NCBI GenBank assembly: GCA_907165275.2
Contig: OU015670.1
Location: 6,351,501-6,415,500, forward strand
DNA from: Zygaena filipendulae
Lineage: Eukaryota; Arthropoda; Insecta; Lepidoptera; Zygaenidae
Length of the DNA stretch: 64,000 nucleotides
Direction of reading: 5' to 3'
Shown here: piece after piece, positions 47,601 through 58,700 of the stretch
How positions within the stretch are numbered: position 1 is the stretch's first letter
How the letters are laid out: each line of letters opens with the position of its first letter
Translations under genes and position numbers: made by a program
Notes under the pieces: model-generated
What the model saw: the letters and a program-made list of their open reading frames with translations, nothing else
Told to the model about the DNA's origin: nothing
The model's database searches: none

Positions 47601-49076
47601 ACAAACGAAGAGACAGAAAAAATAGAAACTTTAACAAATATTGTGAAGGAGATACATGATTTCACGATCGGGTGGATTTTGTGTGTAGTTTCTCCATAAA
47701 ATAAATTACAAACATAATAACATGTACAAAGTTGCTCGCGTACAAAGTGCTCGTGTTAAAATATTTTAATCGATTGTATAGATACTGCAATCGTCCGGCC
47801 GCACTTCCGGAAGGACGACGCCGGTGCTCTCCAAGATGGACACGCTTCCGGCGGAAACTGTCATAGACAAGGTAATGGGTTTTTGGAAAGCACACCGAGT
47901 ATAGTATAGAATAGTTAAAATAGTTTTTCTATATTATATAGATAACTAGCTGTGCCCTGGGATTTCACCCACGTGAGTATTGGAATTGCCACAGGAACTC
48001 CAAAGTTTTGTCCAAAAAATAAAAATCAAAAATTCCGGAGGGGTATGAAAAATAGCCTACGATCTATTCTCAGACCTACTAAGTATGTTCCCGGCTTATG
48101 CTGAGCTGGTTGCCTTTTTGTTGCGACACGCTGGTTGTGCTTCTTTTGTTATTGCATATTAACGATTGTCGTAACAAATAAAGTTTATTTCATTTCATTT
48201 CATACACAAAAATTTCATAAATATCGGTCAAGGCGTTTCGAAGAAATTCGATAACAAACAGTATAAAAATCACTGTTTGTCCGAATCTCACGCGCGTCAA
48301 ACCGCGGGGCACAGCTAGTTATTATTATAATGATAGCACAGAGCTGTCGTAGTGGGGTCCGTGATGTCCTTTATCCTTATCCTTTAGATAAATGACGGCT
48401 GATGTGGTGATTCAATTTGTTTGTCACCAGGTGATCGCGCTGTATCCTTACACGGCGCAGAATGCGGACGAGTTGAGCTTCGAAAAAGACGACATAATCG
48501 CGGTGACGGACAGGAGTCAGGACCCGGCGTGGTGGCAGGGTGAGAGAATGTTATGCCTGCACTACATTATCGCCAGTGATCGTGTGATCGGCGATAATGT
48601 GGATACCTCAACGCAACCACAGGCGATTCCCTTTGATGCGTGCCCAAAAACCGACAATTCACGGGTCGCAGGCGATCATAGACGATGATCGGCGAGTACA
48701 GCCGAGTATGCCCTCTACACTATCGTGATCGCGTGTATAATCGTCTAAACTCGGCGATAATGTAGTGGAGTCATATAACCAGCCATCGAATTGGACGATT
48801 ACATCCTCATACATTTTTCAAGCATTCACGCGTGAATCTTGCAATTCCGTGTGCGAATAGTAATTCGAGCGATTCAAAAATCGACCCCCAGGCCGGTGTG
48901 TGTGTGCCCAATGTGGACGGTGGGCACACACACAAGCTCATACTCAAGTGTGCTGCTTCTGACACGTGTGCAGGGTGGCCTGCCTAAATGTATTATTTCG
49001 TTTTTTTTTTTCAGGTGAACTTCGCGGCATGACGGGCCTGTTTCCAAGCAACTACGTCACCAAATTGGTCAACTAA
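29666..49076 (+). CDS. Dap160: Intersectin / Dap160 endocytic scaffold, 2 EH + coiled coil + 4 SH3
   Basis: Scaffold linking dynamin, Eps15, AP2 partners and N-WASP at endocytic sites. Coding exons: 29666-29791, 29879-29977, 30209-30287, 30696-31637, 32041-32134, 32679-32830, 34248-34350, 34858-34987, 35231-35239, 35354-35464, 37064-37128, 37691-37873, 38693-38804, 39037-39114, 39360-39558, 40384-40467, 41160-41299, 41879-41942, 42236-42340, 42645-42707, 43391-43523, 44456-44690, 45408-45607, 46664-46799, 47782-47871, 48431-48539, 49015-49076. Phases close to 1300 aa. EH1 is at about 10-100 ([18 protein letters not shown]) and the Ser/Pro/Gln linker at 102-445. EH2 is at about 446-530 ([16 protein letters not shown]) and the coiled coil at about 550-790. 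SH3A starts at about 881, SH3B 983, SH3C 1157 and SH3D 1245. There is no DH-PH-C2 tail, as in fly Dap160. Intact. Confidence 0.95.
31090..31440 (+). repeat. Coding tandem repeats in intersectin exon 4
   Basis: About six units of 18 nt encode PLMTSQ-type hexapeptides. About seven units of 21 nt follow, encoding PLIPPSQ. They lengthen the EH1-EH2 linker to about 345 residues. Confidence 0.85.
31727..31995 (+). mobile_element. Complete Helitron in intersectin intron 4
   Basis: Starts TC after an A (tccccactaatattataaat) and ends with the ccgcgggtgaaaccgc hairpin and gggaacagctac. About 269 bp, ending 46 bases before exon 5. Confidence 0.7.
32395..32632 (-). mobile_element. Helitron, reverse, in intersectin intron 5
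   Basis: Plus strand shows cccgcgatttcatccgcgg near 32404, then the family body (actactgaacggattttgat reversed) and ends in tatatattagattaga. Confidence 0.65.
33165..33953. repeat. MITE family D copy split by a palindromic element
   Basis: The outer element shows cattataagaaattatctcg at the left and gcgcaaaaggcctaag at the right, matching a copy at 37963-38393. It is interrupted by the palindrome at 33293-33906. Confidence 0.5.
33293..33906. mobile_element. 614-bp palindromic MITE (family C)
   Basis: Ends aaggccttcgtccacgcgtc and its inverted match gacgcgtggacgaaaggcct. The interior is rich in gtcgcg, gagtcg and tgacgtca-like motifs. Non-coding; lies in intersectin intron 6. Confidence 0.65.
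33991..34130. mobile_element. MITE family A, copy 2 (truncated)
   Basis: One arm only (acggccgcactcagag through ggcatttaactaattaag). The second arm is missing. Confidence 0.7.
35062..35092 (+). mobile_element. Helitron 3' end fragment
   Basis: aacccaggtgaaaccgcgg then cgcacagctagt, in the intron before the microexon. Confidence 0.5.
35231..35239 (+). other. Dap160: 9-nt intersectin microexon (Glu-Ala-Glu)
   Basis: ctaccag|GAAGCTGAG|gtaagc has a strong acceptor and donor around nine bases in phase 0. Including or skipping it keeps frame, and it adds E-A-E to the charged coiled coil. Confidence 0.7.
35496..35723. mobile_element. MITE family B, copy 3
   Basis: Begins aatggacacgtattttttat and ends tttttcactaactgactaga. 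TGACGTCA palindromes are at about 35563 and 35602. Confidence 0.65.
36030..37034. mobile_element. 1005-bp fold-back element with 453-bp inverted arms
   Basis: The left arm 36030-36482 and right arm 36582-37034 are inverted copies with few differences by eye, around a 99-base loop. Arms begin gatcccgctatacaacgacc. Each arm holds the same 72-codon open frame (one per strand), which is most simply a by-product of the duplication. The right end lies 29 bases before intersectin exon 11. It would make a long hairpin in the pre-mRNA. Confidence 0.85.
37190..37330 (-). repeat. LINE 3'-tail fragment
   Basis: gaatgaaaaacactttattga and the following accacacaaacggtac resemble the reversed 3' tails of lepidopteran LINEs. 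Borders uncertain. Confidence 0.35.
37421..37667 (-). mobile_element. tRNA-derived SINE, copy 2 (reverse)
   Basis: Reverse complement of the 10382 family: tail cacacagatctacttgatcc at the left, and tRNA-like head gggaatcgaacccgg and ggttaggcatggtgacc at the right. Its 5' head ends about 23 bases before intersectin exon 12. Confidence 0.78.
37963..38393. repeat. MITE family D, copy 2, with Helitron inside
   Basis: Ends ggcttttgcacaaa and tgtgcaaaaggcct are inverted. Internal tcttataagaaaatatttc motifs. A reversed Helitron occupies about 38055-38262. Confidence 0.55.
38055..38262 (-). mobile_element. Helitron, reverse, nested
   Basis: actagttttgccccgcgtta at the left through cgtttataatattagtagga at the right. 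The 3' hairpin is weakened. Confidence 0.55.
38805..38806 (+). promoter_or_regulatory. Dap160: GC splice donor of a GC-AG intron
   Basis: Exon 13 ends GATGCTAAG and is followed by gcaagt, the GC-AG donor consensus. The acceptor is tttcag at 39036. Phase 0 on both sides requires this junction. Using the nearby gtgttt donor breaks the frame. Confidence 0.8.
39560..40226. repeat. Minisatellite of about 51-55 nt units in intersectin intron 15
   Basis: About ten and a half units, each with gccagtgagtgggggttgct. Two unit lengths differ by a tgagtg insertion. The array starts directly after the exon 15 donor (ggtgagtctgggggtg), and each unit repeats a gtgagtggggg donor-like core. Confidence 0.85.
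40825..41060. mobile_element. MITE family A, copy 3
   Basis: Complete palindrome from acggccgcactcagag to gactcctgagtgcggcggt. Lies in intersectin intron 16, about 100 bases before exon 17. Confidence 0.78.
41431..41485 (+). mobile_element. SINE 3' fragment
   Basis: tactgtgggatcaagtagatctgtg matches the SINE tail at 10620-10663. Head missing. Confidence 0.55.
43195..43382. repeat. ttttcgttcaacgagtt tandem repeat before intersectin exon 21
   Basis: About nine imperfect units of cgttc(a/g)acgagttg(t)ttttt, some with a tacgagtt spacer. It stops eight bases before the exon 21 acceptor (43390), so the repeat T-runs serve as the polypyrimidine tract. Open frames across it are repeat artefacts. 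Confidence 0.8.
44100..44207. mobile_element. MITE family F, copy 2
   Basis: Ends ccccttagccaagttgac and atcttgaccaaggggg are inverted. Interior tctatgatcgtttacgccat matches the copy at 11919. Confidence 0.5.
45063..45250. repeat. LINE 3'-tail-like fragment
   Basis: gtcaaagtcaaatcctttattc followed by ggcccataatgtggctc is a typical reversed retrotransposon 3' tail. A second tail-like stretch lies at 45655-45860 (ctttatttattttaattat through gcggtcttatcgctttac). Confidence 0.4.
46017..46283. mobile_element. MITE family B, copy 4
   Basis: Starts tttagtccgtcagttagata and ends acgacgcgacgggctta. Centre holds taacgtcata (about 46128) and gtgacgtcacgc (about 46161). Confidence 0.7.
46310..47455 (+). 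mobile_element. Cluster of four Helitron copies
   Basis: Apparent units are about 46310-46470, 46875-47040, 47040-47150 and 47146-47449. They share actactgaacggattttga or gaaagtaactctgtctgtctg bodies. The last ends ccgcgggtgaaaccgcgg then ggaacagctag. They flank intersectin exon 24 on both sides. Confidence 0.6.
47944..48318. mobile_element. Helitron ends facing outward around a LINE tail
   Basis: Left end ctagctgtgccctgggattt is a reversed 3' end. The right end (gcgtcaaaccgcgg then ggcacagctagt) is forward. Between them, ctggttgcctttttgttgcg and caaataaagtttatttcatt look like a LINE 3' tail. The repeat is composite, in intersectin intron 25. Confidence 0.5.
48560..48773. mobile_element. MITE family E in last intersectin intron
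   Basis: Ends cactacattatcgcc and ggcgataatgtagtg are inverted. The interior repeats gatcg and ggcgat motifs. It starts about 20 bases after exon 26. A family G piece (48815-48895) follows. Confidence 0.6.
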
Positions 49077-50255
49077 CTTTATGAAACCCTAAACAATTCG
49101 AGATTAATATTTGCTATCGCTTATTGTTGCCAGCTGGAAAAAATACAATAACATTTTGAGTAATTTTCGATGGTAGCCAGACGCTTTGCCATGTGTTGAA
49201 AAAAAAAATTAAAAAGACATCAGTTACCATAACCACTAAATTCGTGGAACGTAGATACTGTTCGCGTAGACTGTAGACGATTTGGGAGTGTCCTCTTTTT
49301 TCAAATTGGTTATAAAAATGTTTAATTATTAAACGTAATAATATCACGATGAAAGCCAAAAATAATTCTACTTTACTTGTCTTGTCTGTGCAAATTATTT
49401 CGATAAATCATTCCAATTTCGATGCTTATCATTATAAAATATTAACTACATTGTTAAAATATTAGACGTTATTTAGTCATGGATAAAAAATCCTTCAGCC
49501 TGAATCATGTGTTGCCAACTTTTTATCATAAACTTTTATTAATCGTTTGTTAGACTTTAACGAAGTCAGTATTTAATATAGAAAGTAGAATTTTATTTCG
49601 TAAGTAAATTATGCTAAAGATATACATATTATACTATGCCTTTATTAAACTTATATAATAATAATCAAAGAAATTAGAAATGTTTTCTAGTAGTGAATAA
49701 ATGTTTAATCACTGATGTTTTTACTTTAGTTTTGAAATCGCCATATACCTGTTGCTTTTTGTCTTGATTTGCCTGAAGAAGTTCAAGCCTTGTTGCGTTC
49801 ATTTATGACGCGGAAATCCTTAATATCCTTGGGCACTACCCGCTTAATTTTAAGATATTTCATGGAGAGTAGGTATGTAAAATGTCTCAAAATTTTACAT
49901 TCGAATTTTAAATCTAATATGAAGTTCCCAAGGGAATCCTTAATCAATGCAGTTGAAATTTGCAGTTAGTCACACCGTATTATATTTATCTGTGGCCATA
50001 TGATGCAAGTGATTTATGTTTGTTACTTCTTCACGCTGAAACAGGTGGACTTGACCAGAATGAAAGGAATGGATAGCATAAAACCTGAATTAGAATAGGC
50101 TACCTTTCATCTCGCGAGTGGAACTTCCAGAAACAACTAGTACTCAATGAATACCAATATTAAGGGTGTAGTTGTTCCCTATAAAGACAAAAAGACAATA
50201 AAAAGGCTGTGATGTTGATAACATAAATATATTAATAATATAAATGTCCAGGCGG
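49077..50255. other. Intersectin 3' UTR and convergent spacer
   Basis: AT-rich with no coding exon. The 3' UTR probably runs to the AATAAA at 49696. A weak Helitron-like trace lies at 49915-49965. Confidence 0.5.
49696..49701 (+). terminator. Intersectin polyadenylation signal
   Basis: AATAAA 620 bases after the stop codon. Confidence 0.5.
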
Positions 50256-52664
50256 CTAGTGCGGCGCGCCATGCGAGGCGGCGGCGTGCTCTCGCTGGTC
50301 CCGCCAGTGTTTCTCCACGAATTTCCTTATATAGTTGTAGGGCTTCGGGTCCTGCCCGCCTAACACGTTCTCTACCTGTGGGAAACGAACACATACATAA
50401 GAATCATGGGAAGTCAAACGCTGTTGACTTGTTAAGCTGCTGTAGCTACGAGACAGTAATAGATTTGTGTATAAAAAAATGAAGCAACTGGCGTTCGCGA
50501 GATGTAAAAATTAAAATTTGTATAATTGTTTTGTTTACAAAGAAGCAACTGGCGTTCACGAGATGTAAAAATTAAAATTTGTATATTTGTTTTGTTTACA
50601 AATGGTAAACTTTGGACATTTTAACTGCCCACTGTTAACTGACATTATTTATTTATTGCACATCCATTAACATTAGCATGAATAGTGCGCCTAATTGCGC
50701 CTGTTGCCACATCGAAAAAAGAACAGGAAGCTTTCGACAGTTCATGTAACTGATATTAAACATAAAAATAAACACAAATCTGAAAACACAGAATATGTTT
50801 AAAAAAACGGGGTTTTGGGTGAATGACCTATACAGATAATTTCCAGTTGTCTCGTCAGCAAAGACAAATCGGGAATTTATCAAATTTATTTTGAAACCGG
50901 CGAGGACATTCCAGGCAGGGACAACTAAGAATGACCCATCTTGTTTGATTTGTCGGCGCATCGCGACGACGGAAAGCAGCATTGAATTACCCTTATATTT
51001 GATCAATAGACGTGTTTGTTTTGTGTGTGATCAATTTTCTTGACCATTAGATACTTAAGTAATTAATGACAATATCAGTTGAAAGGGTAATTTTATTATT
51101 AATTATCTAACAATATGCAACATTTTTTTTGCAATATGGAGTTATTATAATTATATACCCTGAAGGATAAACATGTTAAAACATAAGTTTAAGTTTGTTG
51201 ATACATTTATATTATATTTCTTTTTTCATATACTTCTTCAGAATCAAAATATTTTCACTACTGTTGTGAAAAAAGTGACTCGCCCTTTTTCCTTTTCTAT
51301 TTCTGTTAAATTTATTTTTCATAATTCTACTTTAAATATAAGTAGCACCTTCACATTAGGTCTTTGTATAATACTTTGATGTGTCCCTTACACTAATATA
51401 ATAATAATTCACATCACAACACACAGATCCACTTGATCCCACACTAAGCTTGTGTTGTGGAAACCAAGCAAACATGGTATACACTACATATTATTACATT
51501 GTATATTTTATCTATAGTATAGTATCAAATACACAGACTGGAAAGTGGAACTCCATGTTCATCACACAAAGTCCACCCCCACTGGGAATCAAACCCGGAG
51601 CCTCATTATTGGCAGGTAGGCATGGTGACCTACTGCGCCAATCGGGTCACCAATATCTTGCTTTCCATCAGTATAGTTGGCTATGTCATTTGAAATACTT
51701 TGCATTACATCAAAATCTTAGGAAATTTATGCAGAGAACACCACTGGGATTAGTCCTACCTTTTGTACGATTTTGTGTAACTATAAATAAAAAAATCAGC
51801 AGGCAAAATAATAAATAAGGACATCATTAATAAACAAGAAGACAAACCAATGTACTAAAATGGCACAAGTTTAAACACAGATGCAATGGTAAATGGTAAG
51901 CTGCTAGTCTATAATAATAAAAAAGCTATTTGGTAATTAAGACTTATAATTATTACTTTGTATGGTGGTGTGATTGTGACTTCATTGTAGACCCTAATGT
52001 TCTGTCCTGCCCATGAGACATCCTCAATAACTCGTGCAATGGCCAGGAATAGTCGTTGACCCTCTGGGTCTAGGCATGCCGAGAGCGCTGACACCTGGGA
52101 ATTGAGTAATCATAATAAAATAGGCTATTGCCATTAACTTCACCTAACTTTGACTATTATTGACAACAAGAGTTAGATTATTTATATAATAAGACCTATA
52201 TATAAATATAAATTGTGGACTTTTTAAATCTTTGCTCTTGATTCACCAAAAACAAACTTAGTACCTATTTGAACAATGTAGGTATAAATGCCAAATATGC
52301 GCTCAGACAGTGTTGGTCTAACCATTCATTCTCGTCTACAAAAATACTTAAATGTATTTACCAGCCTCCGCTTGTTTTCTATGGAATTTCTGACGCGTGT
52401 GTTCAATCTGTGTACGTTCAAAGATTGCGGTGGTTCGGGTGCCGTCGTGACTTCTTTCTTGATTTGCACATCACTGACTAATGACAGGTTCACGATATTC
52501 ACATCGTTGCGTTTGGGATTGCCGCTCGACGATGGACATTTCAGTATCAGCATCTTTGTTTGAGGATCAAAAGCTAGGACTTCTCCTTCGATTTCCTGGT
52601 TGTAGCAAGTGCGCGTCGATACTATGCTACCGATTGTAAAACAATCCGACACGACGGTCGACAT
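50256..52664 (-). CDS. LSM12: LSM12 homologue, Sm-like plus anticodon-binding domain
   Basis: Three exons on the minus strand: 52664-52362, 52094-51957 and 50375-50256, all joined in phase 0, giving 186 aa. An N-terminal Lsm12-type Sm fold (about 5-75, VSDCFTIGSIVSTRTCYNQE, VLAFDPQTKMLILK) is followed by the AD domain (about 80-170, with FLAIARVIEDVSW, VYNEVTITPPY and NYIRKFVEKHWRD). In flies LSM12 bridges Ataxin-2 and TYF to promote period translation. In mammals it also acts with two-pore channels. Those roles are family knowledge only. It is convergent with intersectin; intron 2 carries a SINE. Length is normal. Confidence 0.94.
51411..51648 (-). mobile_element. tRNA-derived SINE, copy 3 (reverse)
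   Basis: Reverse of the 10382 family: acacacagatccacttgatcc at the left, and ctgggaatcaaacccgg, catggtgacc and gcgccaatcgggtcac at the right. In LSM12 intron 2. Confidence 0.75.
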
Positions 52665-55600
52665 TTTGAAATAGAGTGTGTTAAATCAGTTTCAGTTTAA
52701 AGTAAACTTTTACGCGCAATCTTTGAGCGAGTTTTCAATTTTAAATTATGTAAGAAAACGTGTTGTTTTGTTGATGACTGCGTCCGCCATTGAATTTGAA
52801 GACAAATAATTGAAGATTCGAAATTGAACTTGAAGTTTTATTTTTCTTTGACGAGTATTTTTTTGTAATGTTTCCTCCCGTCGGAGAAGGCAAAGAAACC
52901 TCAGTCCGTACAGCCTAGTCTGATGTTTTTATTTGTACATTGAAATGCAGACTGTGGTGACCTCTACGCCACAAGTTACGAACTACAACGAAGCGACGAA
53001 TACTACGTGAATTGCACTAATGAAGTTTTCACACTGCGTTGCATACATACGACCTCTGACGATTTATATTTGGAGCCGCAGTTCCCCGGGCACACCTCGC
53101 CCGGCGGAATCGCCGGGCTTCCCCTTTGGTGGCGGTCAAGCCACTGTTAGCGCCTTTTTTGTTGTCCATAGGAAATAGTAGAAATGGATCGAAAGGGAAA
53201 ATTAGACCTTTTAGAACTGATTGGGAAGATGAGCCGAATGCCGATGGTTCCAGAGAAGTATGAACAAAAAAATGTTTCTAAGTAACTACTCCGAAACATT
53301 TTTTTTGAAAGGCAAAGGAATTTAAGTCCATACAACCAGTTCATATGTATTTTTCTTTTCAGAAGTTATTAACATTGAAATAAATCGGTAAAATGCGTTT
53401 CGATGCTTTACCTGGACTTTTGGAAGCAATTTTTCACAATCGGTCCTTAATGGGATGCTCTGTAGGAACTAGGAAGTTATAATATGTATAATAAAACAAT
53501 TACTACTTTCCAGCGAACACCCCATTTCATCTTATTTCAGTATTCAACATACTGTTCGTCACTAATGGATCACTATTAAGCAAATTTCACCACGTTTAAC
53601 AATATTATCTATGATAATTAATTTGTAAAACAAAGAAAGCTAACGTCTATTTTGCTCAAATGCCGCCAAAAGTCCGTCTCAGGTAAAAACAATTTTTGGT
53701 GGCGTTTCATAATTCATTGCGTTTTATGGTCAAAGAGAATCAGGGCCCCGTTTAGATGTTTTCCTAATTCATTTTTTACCCTTCTTTTGTACATTTTCTT
53801 GATTGCCGTAGTAACAATTTTGTTTTGTCCTATGTAGTGCAGCGGACGAGCGAAAAGATATCAAATAAAACGCATTAAAATATTTGGATTGACAGTATAT
53901 AATTACAACTATCATAAATACAAAATTATTACTTTTTAATTATAAAATTGACGAAACAACAAAACATTTCAACAGAAAATTGTGTTCACCATATTTATAA
54001 AGATTTTAGAGAGGATTCTCATTTCTCACTATTATGTTGATATTACTATTACAATTATTAGGTACTAAAAATATAATGTAGGTATTACACTTACATCATA
54101 AAACATTTTTATTATTGACAGCTTTTATCATAAACAAAAGATAAAGAATTAAGACTTAGAGAAAACGCTACACAGAATAAACCATATTTAAAAAAAAAAT
54201 CCAGCGTCAAAATTCCATTTTCGAATTTAAAACAAATTGATTAGGGTACGTTCCATATAGAGCTTTTCTACGTCCACATCAATAAACATATACATGGAAG
54301 TAATACGTGAAAGAAATATTTTCTTCTTCACATATTACTATAACGCGCGTACCTACACAATACAATAATATTCACTTACGAGACTAGCATCTAAGAATAA
54401 AAAAACAAATTCTATTCTATCTGACGAGACACATTCGACAAACAGTTTGGCTCACTGTTACCTACTAACTTTTAACGCCTGATACCGTCATCTTCGTTAG
54501 TTTTTTAAGCGACTTCTAAAAAGGAGGAGGTTCTATGTTCGATTGTATGTATGTTTTTTTTTACTTCAATTATGCGGGTAAATGAATACGTTTCACAGCT
54601 GATGTTCTTACAGACTTCACGTTCAAAATAAATGAGGAATTCTTCTGCAAATCTCGATTTTCGTCTTATTGAGCGTCTAATACCTAGGTACTACCAAACC
54701 GTTTACCGAGTGCAGCTGCGCCTGTATTTATGATAAAAAAAGGTTGGCCCGACAATTTGAGTCGACAATGGCTATCGAAAATAACCTCCGTATCTAAGGA
54801 AAAAAAAATGTTCATAAATACAATATTAAACAAAAAATGTGAGAAAGTCTAGCGTTCCTAGCAACCCTCCCGATTGTCGAGGAAAAATCCCCTTTCGAAT
54901 GGTACATTTTCAGTATACATCACGGAAAACGTAGTAGAGTAAATGCATGCATTTCTGTTGAAGGAGGAAGAATGGTTTGTTAGTAACAGCAAAGGCAAAA
55001 GAATAAAGAGATTTTTGTTTTTAAGAAGGATTTTCCCCAAGCAAACCAGGCCTCAAATCAAATATTAAACGTTACACATAATATTATGACACAGAATTCA
55101 GAAATATTAGGTGAATTGAAAAAATACAATATTTCTCTTATATAGGTACTTATAAACTTGTCTATCTGTATAGATATTATACAAGCACTACACTTATCAC
55201 ATATCCAAGCTTCCGGACCGAATGAACGGCAAAACTAAATGAAAGTGGTTCAACTCTCAGTACTATTGAAAAATGACGTAATAAATACCAAATGCCCAAA
55301 ATTTATGCATTGACTGCGACAATTTTTTTTACTATTCAGTAATTATAGTATAAAACACATATTTTGTATACATTTTATAATATGTTTCAAGGTAAGCCAA
55401 GTGTTGTGTTGTGACCAATGTTGGTGACAGCGACTAATCTCTTCTCCAATATTCAGTCTACTTGACAAACAATTTTGTCCAGCGGTTCGTTGAGATAGGT
55501 ACGCACAATTTAAGTAACCGGTTTGGTTATTACAGACAAAAAAAACATGTTGATTTTGAAAAAATAACAAAGGATACTCATAAATGAACTGCTATTTGTA

Positions 55601-55711
55601 ATAAAATAAAGTATTAGGTAATATTGAAGTGCGTGCACACTTGTTTTCCCGCCGAACTGACCAACCTGTCAGCTGTCACTGTCACCGGTCACCTGTCAGT
55701 CTCGGCGCTCT
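52665..55711. other. Spacer between LSM12 and BNIP3
   Basis: Holds the LSM12 promoter side (52665-52860), an unassigned open frame (52944-53150) and a second short ORF (53183-53284, 33 codons). Probable BNIP3 3' UTR runs down from 55711, with an AATAAA on the minus strand near 54106. A repeat motif (gcgacttctaaaaaggagga) lies near 54510. Nothing else was recognised. Confidence 0.4.
52944..53150 (+). other. Possible exon with Cys-containing open frame
   Basis: A 69-codon open frame after a possible acceptor (gaaatgcag at 52950) reads with Cys spacing (DCGDLYATSYELQRS, YYVNCTNEVFTLRCIH) and ends at TAG 53148. It lacks a Met. A short ATG frame at about 52869 (MFPPVGEGKETS) might supply one through a 43-base intron. 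No family recognised. It is divergent from LSM12. Confidence 0.22.
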
Positions 55712-58700
55712 CTAGTTGAGGACGATCAGTCTGGGAGGCAGCACGCCTCGCCGGCTGAGCCACACGCTGCAAACAAGATAGACATGCGTTCGGTTTAAAG
55801 TATTTTCACTCGCAAGTTCTTTAACTGCGTTTCTATAAAACGTTAAAAAGCTTTCAAACACCAACATCCATCCTCACTCACAGCTTACCCACAGACCCTC
55901 AACAGGTGCATTTTCATCCTCATGCTTAAAAGTCTGTTTTACTCTTTTCCTTCTCCTAAATCGAAACTTTCCCTCGGCTCACACCTGCCCTTTATAACCT
56001 TTTTTGTTATTTTACTATCCCCACACCTACCATCATGACCTGAACCCAATTCTCCCGGTTTCAGTCTTAAATCTTTTACTCAGGCTCTCTTTGCTCTTTT
56101 ACTTAAGCACTCATCTTCAAAATTTCAACTCAACTCTCCACTTACCGACTCTACTTCTTGCCTTTCTGCCATTCCCTCTATATAATTTTATACAATCTCT
56201 TTTCCCGCAGTTTCTACTGCCTACCGACATCTAACCACTTCTCTGTTAGCTCAGGCACGAGTCACACATCAGCCATTCCATTCCCACACAGCTCTCAAGC
56301 TCTCACAGCCTAACGAACCCTATTCACTTCTCTCATCGCTCTGGCAAATCTCTCACATGCATCCACACAACTCCCGCACGAATCCCCATAATTTTCATAC
56401 ATATCCCCATAGTTCCCACACACATCCCCATAGTTCCCACACACATCCCCATAGTTCCCACACACATCCCCATAGTTCCCGCACACATCCCCATACTTCG
56501 CACACACGTCACCATAGTTCCCACACACATCCTCACAGTTCCCACACTCCCCCCGGTCCGCTTGGCTCACCCGATGCCGGCGCCGAGCAGCAGGGACACG
56601 ATATTGGAGAGCAGCACGGCAGCGAAAGCGCCACGGCTAAAGAGGCACTTGCGCCGAACAGACAGACAATGGCTCTGAAACAAATTATTATATTTTTTAA
56701 TTGGGCACGCACAAAATAGCTGAAAGTAAAGGAGATAGCGATTTTGATGAAAAATAAAACTGCATACTTGGATTATTATTTATTTACTTTCCTAGCCGGG
56801 AATCATTCCCATTGATTTTGAAGAAAAAATCTTACATATTTTATAATATTGCGACATCCTATAATGTCGCTATTCGTACGAATGGATCAATTTTTGGTAA
56901 TAAATAATGAAAAATGGCAATGTATTATTAAGTAGACTATACATATGCGCGATAAAAGATAGCCTTTCTAGTTAAATATTCAAAATTTTCATCGCAGCTG
57001 ATGCGAGAGAACTAAACAGGTAGGTACTTATTCCAATTTTTTTTTTATATTTTTTTTTATATTCTAGCACTTTTTTAATGGAATTTGTCCCGTTTTATCT
57101 ATATAAATATGTCTATACATATAAATATTTCAATACCAAACTAGATTAATATTTTCATACTTTGGTATAATTCAGACAATACCTAATTGCCCATTCTATG
57201 AGTATTTTGCAGTAAGTTATTAAAATGGTCTGTATACATTATTTTAAATCCTGTCAATTAGTTGTTTGTGATACGTAATAAATATAATAATTAATTTACA
57301 TATTTCCTGATATTTGAAAAAAGTTGAAATTAAAATGACAATACATATTTTATTATTTTATCCCTAACTTGGTGGAACCACGTCATTCGTATACCCAGCT
57401 CTGAAAAAACTCAAGAAACACACACGACAACCACGTCACGTCACCATGAAATTTTTCATTCACGTTGTCAGGGTAAAGAGAAGGATATAGGCTATCTACT
57501 TTTTATCCCGAAATTCCCACGGGAATTGCGAAATTAACGCGGAAGAAACTTCATTGTTTGCATACTACCTACACGTTGTCAAGGGTAGGTACAGAAAAAA
57601 ATAAACGGTAGGAAGTACTTTTATCTCGGGATACCCGCGGGATCTCCGAAACTAACGCGGGTGAAACCGCGGGGAACAGCTAGTAAGAGTAATCATGTTG
57701 ATGGTTTTTTCTTTGTAAGTGAGCATTGAGTAAGGGTCTGGAATTTGAACCTTGAAGTGAAACAGCAGATCCATAATCTAGGCATACTAATATTAAAAAA
57801 GTTAGGTTTGAAAGTTTGGCTATTCCCACAGCCAAACTTCGTTCTCTGCAACTACTACACCGATTCGATAAACTCTTTAACCGATCGGAACCTACAGTAT
57901 CCTATATCCCTGAGTGACATAGAATACTTCTTATCTCAATTTAAAATCAAAATGTAAACCCTAACTTACATAACTTATTCAAACCCCCGTTAATAGTCCA
58001 TGTTTGAATGTAACTAATAAAAAAACCATCGCAATCGTTTCACGAAACGAGGAGATTTTCAACTGAAGACTACATTAAATTGATAAAGTTACAACTTTAA
58101 ACAGCGCCAGCAAGGCTCTGAGAGCAGAGCCGCGCGTAACTGCTAGTTACACCAGACAGTCACGGTAAAACACATACCCACATATACCTAACCTACAGGA
58201 TTTTCCCACGTGCTTAAGTAAGGAAAAGATATTCACCACAAATCTGTGGGCATACATTCGATATAAATAAAGCGACGTGACCGACGCCTCGTTCAGTGCC
58301 ACAATCCCCGTCCGCCGCTCAGTCCGCACCGCTAGCGTCCTCTGCGTCGGTCTACTCAAGCCGTGCTCCAGATATCAGCGGCCATGTTCAAATCGCTCGT
58401 CGCGTTCGCTTTGCTGGCGACATTTCGGTTTGCCGTCGACGGCCACGAGCTGGCCCGGCTCGCCGGCACGTGGCATTACGTGAGAATATATCCCAAAACG
58501 GCCGCATCGGCGTCGGTGATATCGAAGATCACCGCGGGCGGAAACGCCAGCACTTCGATCATCCCAATGGACGGCACGTTCGAGTGCGCGTGCGACGGAG
58601 CACCGACCTCGTTCCCCGCCGTCGACATCACCATACAGACCAGAAAGCACAGGCACCACGTGTCGAATTATCCGACGGTAGTGGCGCGAAGCACCGACCG

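Noticed and set aside
56310..56719. His/Pro/Ser repeat ORF and Gly/Asp/Val repeat ORF on opposite strands
   Set aside because: Translation of the 20-nt minisatellite; no splice or start evidence.
57745..57957. 70-codon ORF in BNIP3 intron
   Set aside because: Its sequence includes dispersed-repeat text (gagtgacatag...) found elsewhere in the window; no splice or promoter support.
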